Below, one piece after another: positions 56,005 to 64,000 of a DNA stretch of 64,000 nucleotides. Origin of the DNA: Cladobotryum mycophilum (lineage: Eukaryota; Ascomycota; Sordariomycetes; Hypocreales; Hypocreaceae); NCBI GenBank assembly GCA_036429605.1, contig JAVFKD010000004.1, positions 1,674,001-1,738,000 of the forward strand. The letters run 5' to 3'. Each line of letters opens with the position of its first letter. Within the stretch, counting starts at the first letter, position 1. A program made the position numbers and the translations under genes. The notes beneath the pieces were generated by a model. The model was not told where the DNA came from, searched no databases, and saw nothing but the letters and a program-made list of their open reading frames with translations.

Positions 56005-58614
56005 TCAAGGATACTCGGCAACAGAGCCATTCGGAGGCTCCATTAACGGAACCCACTTACGAGCCAGAGACGGTCCGTCGGGGTTTCCAAAAGGCAACAT
56101 ATCTTCCTGCCATCCCAATGCTGTCCATGGTCCCAAGTCTCGTGGCTCGGGGCTGCGTAGACCCGCTCTAATCATGTCAGCGTCAGGAACTCTGCCCGAG
56201 AGCACAGCTTCCAAAACGCGATGACGGCGCGATTCTCGCTCATCGACCGCAGTCTTAATGAGCCGATAGCGAGCCTCGGCGTTCGCCCAACCGTTAACAT
56301 TTCCAGATCCAGAGGACTCGAGGATCATCTTTAACTGTGCAAAGGGAAGGTCAAGAAGGATTCGGGACAGGGTTGTGTACGTTGTAGGTTGAGCTTGGTG
56401 TGTAGCTTTAGGCGTCTCCGTGGCTGATCCGCCATTCTTGTTCTCAATAAAGGATAAGTCACCGAATTGGATGCCACTGAGCTGCTGAGATCGACGCCCT
56501 TTGCCCAACTGTACACCCGACACTCCAGGGGCTGTAGATGAAACGACGTTGTCGGTAATTGGAACCACAGTCGAAGGTGGAGGGAGTGGGTGAAGCGGTA
56601 GTCTCGCGAATGGCACCGGCTCGGTGGAGTCGGCATCGAGGTTGAAGTGAGATGGGAAGTTATGGACGATGAACGTCACAACGGCACCTAGAAGGATCTT
56701 TGAACCATCACTATACTTGTGGCTCTCGTGAGTACCCCTGTCTGTGTATCCCTCCAATGCAAATTCTAGAGCCCGTTCCAGCGTCTGCCAACTGAGAAGA
56801 TGGGTTGCCACCTCACAGCCGCGTCTGAGGACCGAACCCCATTCCAGCAAATGGCCCGCGGCAGCATATGAAATGGCGAACTCAAACTGGTCATTAGCCG
56901 TTCCAGCATCCGTGACATCTGTGTCTACATTGTTGCGCCGCGGCGGGGCATGAAGCAGCGGCAGTCCATACAGACGCTGAACAGCCATATAGAATGAGTC
57001 TGAGCGAATCCATTTGCTTTCGGTTTCCAGAAGTAGTGTTTGCGGCGATCCATCAGCTTGGAAAGTCTGCTTTCGCAGCAGATTGAAAAGCTGAAAACTA
57101 CGGGCAAACATAAAACGATGACCAGGGATTCTAACCGGCGGTGCTCTGTCATCAGTGTATCGGAGCTCCAGTGCGCAGTCGGCAAGGTCTAGGGAGGCAA
57201 ATTGCTGCTGTATGTATCCAACAAGGCCATCTGCATTGTCGCCAGGAGACATCATATGCGGAGGAGGAACATTGGGGTTGGGCATCATTCTCGGATAGTC
57301 ATGAGGTCCATACAATCTGCTCTGAATGGTTGTGTGTGAATCATCAACAGGCCCCACTGCACCGTTGCGAAGTCCGGGTGGATATTGGTTAAACATACCA
57401 CCTTCCTCGGGGTGAGCAGATGATTGGGAATCGTGGAAACTGTGAGGAGTTGATGGACCGAGTGCGTTGCCGTAGGGAGGGTAGTCCATCGGGCCATAGG
57501 GCATCCCAGCAGGTCTCCCATAAGTATCGAAATTCGTGCCCGGTATCATCTCAGCGCCATACGGCATCATAGGAGGAAAGCCGTTGCCGTTGGGGTGCAT
57601 CATGTGAGGGGCTCGTCCATCAGGCATTGGCATTCCAGGGGGTGGTGCGATACCCCCGGAATGCGGGGGTGCCGGCGAGGAGCTTTGCGAGTCGCGAAAA
57701 GCGCCAAAGTGGACGCTGCCGTTACTTAGATGCGCTTGATGCATATGAGGTGGTCCATTTGGCAAGGGGGTCGATGGCCGCGAGATAGATCCCCGTTCGC
57801 CACGATGCCCATGGGTCGGCCAGCAGGCTGGAACTGTGGAGGCATCTGATATCGTGTCGGGGATGCGGAGGGAGGTGGACGGGATGAAGAAAGCTTTGTC
57901 GGATGATGTTGCACTAAATTTCAAACCTATTAACACTCGTTCGTTCAATATCGTGTATCAACCAGGTGGGGGAGCTCACTGTTGACGGCAGCAGCAGAAG
58001 CGCCGTGGGGATGTGCCAGTGCCTCAGAGGAAGGCTCGGGGATGCGACGTGGTGTAGGATGCTCAGCAGCTATCGGATCGGTAGCTCTGGCAGGATTGGT
58101 CCCGGTATGGTTAGTAACTCTGTTGCCAATTGCAGTGGACCCATTCGAGGCAGGCAAAGGAATAGGAGCAGCTATAATACCGTCACTGTTAGTAATGGTA
58201 TTCCATATAAACGATATGATTGAACTACTGCTCCAGCTCTCCATGCGTCAATACGAGATGTGGCTTACCATCAATGCTCTGTGAGTTGGCATCTGCAGCA
58301 GCAACATGATTCACCTGGGGGCCATTGTGCGGGAGTGACTGAACAGCATGTGGCGTATCCGTAGTCAAATCAGATGAGCCTTGTTCCGGTTCGTTTGACT
58401 TTACTTGCTGGTTACCATTCGTCTGTTCTTTATCGTCTGTAGCCTCGGTGGCAATAGTCGAGACCGGCGGGATGGCAGTAACTGCTGCCACCCCAAGTGG
58501 TGCCGTCTGACGCTTGACAAAGCGCAGCGGAAGTGCTGGCACAACAGGCTTCGGTGCCAGTCTGCTGCTCACTGCACTCCTGCGAGGCTTGAAAGATCCG
58601 TTGACCGGGGCCAT
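56005..58614 (-). CDS. BTB/POZ-like domain protein with proline-rich N-terminus; one frame break
   Basis: Exons 58269-58614, 57980-58171 and 56005-57913, about 815 aa. The N-terminus is disordered and basic (MAPVNGSFKPRRSAVSSRL). A Pro/Gly/Met/His-rich region follows (GMPMPDGRAPHMMHPNGN). The BTB-like fold begins near DLADCALELRYTDD with RIPGHRFMFARSFQLFNLLR, then helical repeats (HLLEWGSVLRRGCEVATHLL). Exon 3 reads QPAGRPMGIVANG in one frame and SRPSTPLPNGPPHMHQ in the next. One more base in the four-C run at 57791-57794 joins them and makes the coding sum divisible by three. Probably a protein-interaction scaffold; partner unknown. Confidence 0.78.
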
Positions 58615-59865
58615 GGCGCAGGGATGGATACGTGCGTCAGATGGACGGGATCGCTGTCGATGGTCGTTGCGGCGAGGGCCGTAGGTCGGCGAGGGGCAGG
58701 GCAGGCAGGCAGGGGAGAGAGTCGTCGATATTCCAAGGACCCGCGCGCCAGACCTGGATGCTAATTCTCGAGGTCTCGGCAAAGAGGCATCAGTTCAGTC
58801 ATGAGATAGACTGCACTGGTCAATGCCAGTGGAAGTCGCCGGTGGCGGAGGGGGGAAAGGGAGGAAGCTGGTGGCGGGCTTCAGATTTGTTGTTTTGGTG
58901 ATGCCAGGTGGGAGTTTACAGGAGGTGCTGGAACGAGTTCACCTCCCCCAATAATTATTAGGTAGCCTCCACTGGACTGGAGACTGGAGCGCTGGCCTTG
59001 CAGTATCTGCCACAAAAAATTGGGCCTTTACAACAGCAATTTTTTCCCCCATTGAAATCGTGATCCCCGCAGAGCTGCGTCTTCTTGCTCCCACTTTAGC
59101 TAGTGCGAGGAACGGCTGAATGTCGGGAGGCCATTTCTGGGTGTCTGGGCTGTTTCATGGATCCATCTCATCGCAAATGTTGTTCCAGAACGTTCTTAAT
59201 GTCTCTCTCCGCCTTGAAGGTTAAAGACTGCAGGTGGTGTTATACAAGTAGATGTCTATTCTGCATTTTAACTCTTCAAACATTGGGCTTACTTACTTGA
59301 ACTAGTTCAACGGGTCTACGTTATCTTAAGGGATATGCTAGCTAGAAAAAACTATAACAGTTCAAGCTACTAAGGTGTAATGCTCGCTCAGCTTCTCCCA
59401 TTGACGCAATCATGATGCTACCCTATATGTCTAAGAATCGACGCTCCTACATACATGTATCTGCATTCCTAGCGTCATTAAAGCCTATAATCATCGTCTT
59501 TCATGTGATAATTGATTCACTCGCATCTGGTCAGTCGTAAATCTGCATTGGCTCATCTTAGTTCCCGTCTTGAGCTGCTAGCTACAGCAAAGCAATCTAA
59601 ATCCATTCATAACGCGAACCTGAAAGCATCAAAATACAGCCCCAAGGCTCTATTATATGTAAACGCTGAAAACCCATCCTTAAAACTGTTGTCATGAATA
59701 TCTCGAAAAACGCCAAATCTTTCCGACGCTAGCTTTCTTGAGTTCGACTTTCTAGTCCAGCTTACCATCCAGTTCGCACTAAGAATGCCGAGTTGTTGTT
59801 GTTACAAGAGATGTTGAACCGGGATTAAAGCTCCACTTCAAGCCCAGTATCCTCGCTGCCAGCCA
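58615..59865. other. Intergenic
   Basis: Promoter of the BTB gene on the left and the 3' region of the Ubc6 gene on the right. No supported gene. Confidence 0.55.
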
Positions 59866-60790
59866 TTATGCTAGGCTTCCCTCGCCGCTAACAAGTCTCG
59901 CAACGAGCACGTAGAGGAATATCAGGGCACCCGCGACAAGAAGCTTGTTTCGGTATAACCAACCGCGCCCAGCGTCTCGTTGCTGAACGACAGCGTCCAC
60001 AACCGCTTGGGCTTGGTGTCCGCTAGATGCGGAAATACCAAGCTGGGGCCCGCAGGATGCGCCGGGCTCACCGTCTAGATTGTTTCCCGTCATGGGGTCT
60101 ATTTTGTTCTTCTGGATCCATTGGAAGTTCTCGGTATCGAGTTCAGGCCATTCCGCCCGGAACTTGGCGCCGCCATCTCCTGCCTTGACGTTGCCCTTGG
60201 CGGCAACATTGCTCTTACCAAGTGAACCACCGCCGGTAGAGTTCCACCACCGTGTCCTGGAGGCCAGGTATTTTCGTTCGGCGGAGCTGGCTGAGACGGA
60301 ACCGGTCGTCATCTCATCACTAGTCATGAATGACAAGAGGCCGATCAGAATTGTCGACACCTCCCACGCCGGGTTGAATGACTTGGGGTGAAAATCCGAG
60401 ATTGATAGGCATAATCTAGTAGAGGGCTGGAATCGTCCGGATGGCGTGTGCATGCGAATGGCTGGGGGCGCGAACGGATAGTTGGGAGGGAAGATCAAGG
60501 TTCCCCAATATTGGCCTTCGTGGTAGGGAGTGTCTTCCGGACCGGTGATGACATAGTGCCACCTGTAAAGCATCATGTTAGAATCAATTCAGCCGAAGAA
60601 CCCGTTATTGCGACGACGTACTCTAGAATGTTTGACTCGGAAGGATGGGCAGTGATGTATGGGGGAGGGTTTTCGGAGATGGTCTTGTACTCGCGGGTTA
60701 ACTATCGTGACAAGTTAGTATCGAGTCTCAATCCATTTTATTGTGCAGAACAGAAGAGCGTACCCGCTTATGCGCTGCCTTGCTGGCCAT
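59866..60790 (-). CDS. UBC6: Ubc6-type ER membrane ubiquitin-conjugating enzyme E2
   Basis: Transfers ubiquitin in ER-associated degradation; tail-anchored with its catalytic domain in the cytosol. Exons 60764-60790, 60622-60701 and 59866-60562 give 267 aa. The short first exon encodes only MASKAAHKR. The E2 fold follows: LTREYKTISENPPPYITA, ITGPEDTPYHEGQYWG, FPPNYPFAPPAIRMHTPSGR, and the active-site Cys in STRLCLSISDFHPKSFNPAW, with no HPN tripeptide before it, as is typical of the Ubc6/UBE2J group. A Ser/Gly linker leads to the C-terminal anchor LLVAGALIFLYVLVARLV. Divergent from the Sam50 gene. Confidence 0.94.
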
Positions 60791-61544
60791 GTCTGCAGGC
60801 TATTAGGGGATTGGAGGAGATGGTTGAGTGATCGCGTGCGTGGGCCGTAGGGGCGGTCGCTATGTTATATGGAGAGAGGAACAAAGATCGAAATGACCAG
60901 GGGTCGACCTGAGATAATGGCGCTGGGAAAACTCGAAAGGGAGATGGGGATAATCGGGGATGTTTCAGAGAGCGATGAGAAGGCAGGGAGAGAGGGATTG
61001 GGCTGAAGTCACCGGACCCTGGTGTGGTGACAGGACAGTGGCGATGCACGATTGAAGGGGGACTTCCGTCATGCTTCTGCGAAGAGATGCACTAGCCACG
61101 TGGCGTATGTTTCTTCAGTGCTGAGTTGGTATCGGTTGAGCCACAGCACAACACATCCGCCACATGTACCTACTATAGTTCTTCTGCCCACCCTGCAATG
61201 CAATGTAAGGTAGCTGACAACAAAGCCCTGCTTGTGATAAGATTGAAAAGGATGTTAACTCTGAGCCCGAGATTTCAGGAAGAGCCGAGGAGATTAGAAA
61301 AATATATGGAAATACACAGAAATGATAATAAAATTGTATTAATTTACTAGAAATTGAAATTACCTTATTACAGCTGCTGATACAAATCTTAACTCATCTA
61401 CTGGCCATGTCACAAGTACCTTGAACTGCTCGCACAAGCCAGGGAGAGCTTCCGACCCGAGCCGACTAGTTCGAACATCTCGCCTAAGAGATCAGCGTTC
61501 TGATCCTGTCGCTGCCCAAACACTGATTGCGCGGGACAAGCAAC
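60791..61544. other. Bidirectional promoter region, Ubc6 and Sam50
   Basis: 754 bases between two divergent start codons. Contains CCACGTGG near 61095. No gene inside. Confidence 0.6.
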
Positions 61545-63294
61545 ATGGCACCAAATACAGATTCTTCTGGCCGGCCGGTAAGCGTTCTTAATAAAAGAGG
61601 ATAACGCATTGATTTGCAGCAGCTGACAGATAAAGCCCGCAAGCCACCTGAACAAACTCCATGGCAATACAGAGGATGTGCTGCGGGACGCCAAAGCCAG
61701 ACCAGAGTTCCAGACTGCTGAGGATGAAGCGAAGGAGCAGAGGACAGCCCAATTGGTACCGTTGGCATCTCTTACATTGATCAATCGCATCCGTCAGCTG
61801 ATGTTTCTCCCAGATGGTGGACCAGATGTCCATGCCCATGACCGTCCACGAAGTCCAAGTAACCGGCGCAAAGAACATACGACGTGGATTTCTCGACCCA
61901 ATCTTCAACCCACTGCTTAGCGATGGACCAGACCCACCATCCACAATCGGCGACGTGCTATCAAGGCTACAGGAAGCAAGCGCAAAGCTCAGTGGACTGC
62001 GTATGTTTACGATATTGGAGGATGTGGTGGTGGTGGCGGGGCACAGTTGCTGACTGGACTAGAAATATTGAGAGAACCTCCCCAGGTGTACCTATCTCAG
62101 TCCCAACAAACCGATCCTTCTACCAGTCCTACCGATGTCGACATTTCTATTGGTCTTAAGGAGCTCTCCCGTTTCAAGCTCCAGTCGGGCACAGATGTTG
62201 GCAATGGCGAAGGGTCAGCCTACGGATCTCTACTATGGCGCAACATGTTTGGCGGAGCCGAGATGCTCACTTTGAACGCCAAGTCGGGAACTCGTACCAG
62301 ATCTGCATATAGCGCAAACCTCAGCGCCCCTGTGCTGAGTAACCCGGACATGCGAATTTCTCTGGAGGCCTTATCATCGGCAGTAGAAAAGCCTTGGTCA
62401 TCACATGAAGAAGTTGTAAAAGGAGGTACCGTGAGGTTTTCGTGGCTAAACTCCCAAAGAGATACGCAGACGGTTGAATGTTCGGGGGCATGGAGGCAGG
62501 TCACTGGTCTTGCTGGAAGTGCGAGCCCAACGGTGAGGCAGGACGCGGGCGACACCATCAAAAATGCCATCAAGCACACGTTCTACAGGGAGAGACGCGA
62601 TAACCCGCAGCTTGCGCAAAGCGGCTACATGCTCCGGACGGCACAAGAATTCGCGGGTATTGGTCCTCTCGGCGGTGACGTGGCCTTCTCCAAAAGTGAG
62701 ATGGAAATGAGTGGTGCACTCCCGATCCCTCTACCCGGAATCCAGGGCCGGACGGGTATTTCGATTGGTGCAGGTTTGAGAGCGGGTATGCTTTGGCCGC
62801 TGCCACTCGGGTACGACTTTGGTGGTAAGGCTCTCCCGAGCCGTCTAAATGACCGGTTTATACTCGGTGGCCCAACGGACGTCCGCGGCTTCAAATTCGG
62901 AGGTTTGGGTCCCCATGATGGTCAGGATGCCGCAGGAGGAGACGTGTTTGCTGCCGGCAGTGTCAACATGCTTCTACCTTTGCCATACAAAGGACCTGAT
63001 TCCAGCCTCCGGCTCCAGTTATTTGCCAACGGCGGTCGATTGGTAGCGCTGAACAAGAAGGTCAAATTGCGTGAGGGAAGCCAAGGCATGGATGGATCGA
63101 CTGTTCGACGTGGCATGTTTGGCGCTCTAGAAGAGTTGGCGAACGGCCCCCCCAGTCTCGCTGCTGGCGTCGGGCTGGTGTACGCTCACCCCGTGGCCAG
63201 GTTTGAGTTGAACTTTAGCTTGCCGGTGATTGTGAGAGGGGGAGAGGCTGGGACCAAGGGGTTACAGGTGGGCGTTGGAATCAACTTTTTGTAG
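61545..63294 (+). CDS. SAM50: Sam50, mitochondrial outer-membrane beta-barrel assembly protein
   Basis: Core of the SAM complex that inserts beta-barrel proteins into the mitochondrial outer membrane; Omp85 family. Exons 61545-61577, 61630-61755, 61814-62000 and 62063-63294, 525 aa. The 33-nt first exon codes for MAPNTDSSGRP. A POTRA-like part has VHEVQVTGAKNIRRGFLDPI. The barrel follows, with ELSRFKLQSGTDVGNGEGSA, TRTRSAYSANLSAPVLSNPD, the conserved L6-loop motif GGPTDVRGFKFGG, GLGPHDGQDAAGGDVFA, and a C-terminal strand ending GLQVGVGINFL. All junctions keep phase. Length agrees with other filamentous fungal Sam50 (about 510-520 aa). Confidence 0.93.
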
Positions 63295-64000
63295 ATCTGA
63301 CACGTTGGGGAGAAAAGAAAAAAGGTTATGATAGATGGATGACGGCGTGCGGCACTACTCTTTATTTAGCACACATAGCACATAAGCATGGATCTACATG
63401 TATAAAGGCTCCTTCAAATCCTCCCATGAGCTTTGCCGTGAGACGGGGACAACTACCATTAGCCATGTCTAGACGAGCTTCAAGCATATGCCTCCATGCG
63501 AACATTGCAGATATGGATGTGCTCCTACTAGACGATACACTACGGGTGCCGGTACGTGCTGGGAAACTACGGTATGCTTAAATATCGGAGTGTTCCGAGC
63601 TGTCCAGGCAGCAAACATAAGCAAGGTGGGTTACCCGGTCCGGGAAAAGGGGCCCTCCCATCAGCCAAACATGATTACGTGTTTTCGGAGATTTTTCATC
63701 GTATACTGGTTACATATCATATCATATGTAGACACTTGTAACTAATAAGAGATATGAATAGGTACCATGTAAGTTAAAAAGTTGACCGAAAATAGTCAGC
63801 CTTACAAGTGAACGTTTTGGAATCCTGGCTCCCTCCGTTTCTTTTCGTTGTTTTCTGCTTGCTACAGTACTGCCGGGTATCCGGGCGTCAGCAGTGCCCC
63901 GAATCACAGTTATTCGGGTTGTCCCTCCACCCAAACAGGCTCCGAGTCATCCCGGCGGAACACCGCCATTTTTTTCCCTTTCTATTTGAGACAAATACAT
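63295..64000. other. Intergenic to window end
   Basis: Sam50 3' UTR, then no supported coding sequence; short frames only. Confidence 0.5.

Noticed and set aside
1..64000. CRISPR array, prophage, bacterial operons, 5S rRNA
   Set aside because: The sequence is eukaryotic nuclear DNA with spliceosomal introns; the tandem repeats seen are microsatellites or protein repeats, and no 5S consensus was found.

Overview
This window is nuclear DNA of a filamentous ascomycete, most likely a Sordariomycete and probably in or near Hypocreales (inference). Genes are split by short GT-AG introns of about 50-90 nt with CTRAC-like branch sites. Two Zn2Cys6 regulators, an HsbA-like secreted protein and an NLR with esterase-like, NACHT and ankyrin parts fit the same group. 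One spliced tRNA-Lys is present. Nothing bacterial, viral or obviously transposon-coded was seen.

Layout. 1-9.8 kb: the 3' part of a Zn2Cys6 regulator, a damaged six-finger C2H2 gene, a second Zn2Cys6 regulator followed by a dialkylglycine decarboxylase-like aminotransferase, and a small cysteine-rich protein. The 10-mer CCGCGGGAAA occurs three times around the second regulator and the aminotransferase. 10-15.2 kb: gene-poor, with a small membrane protein and gene relics. 15.2-20.9 kb: a Vip1-like RRM protein, a small conserved protein and two coiled-coil proteins. 22.3-35 kb: an accessory block that starts at the tRNA-Lys and holds a zinc-knuckle fragment, the large NLR gene, AT-rich and repetitive DNA, an F-box gene with an in-frame stop, and a 451-aa orphan. 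38-44.3 kb: a small conserved protein, an HsbA-like secreted protein and homogentisate 1,2-dioxygenase. 48.4-63.3 kb: housekeeping genes, namely an OPT peptide transporter, a TMEM135-like protein, a BTB protein, the ER ubiquitin-conjugating enzyme Ubc6, and the mitochondrial outer-membrane assembly protein Sam50, which is divergent from Ubc6.

Two results stand out. First, four otherwise intact genes (aminotransferase, small Cys-rich protein, NLR, BTB protein) carry five frame breaks. Each is explained by exactly one missing base in a homopolymer (C, T or G), and adding one base makes every exon sum divisible by three. This looks like homopolymer undercalling in the assembly rather than five pseudogenes, so these genes should be read as probably functional. 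Second, the NLR's ankyrin tail contains a higher-order duplication of three ankyrin units with near-identical DNA, as expected for a fast-evolving recognition domain next to dispersed, transition-rich repeats.

Exon boundaries were read by eye and checked by phase arithmetic. Functions of orphan proteins are left open.
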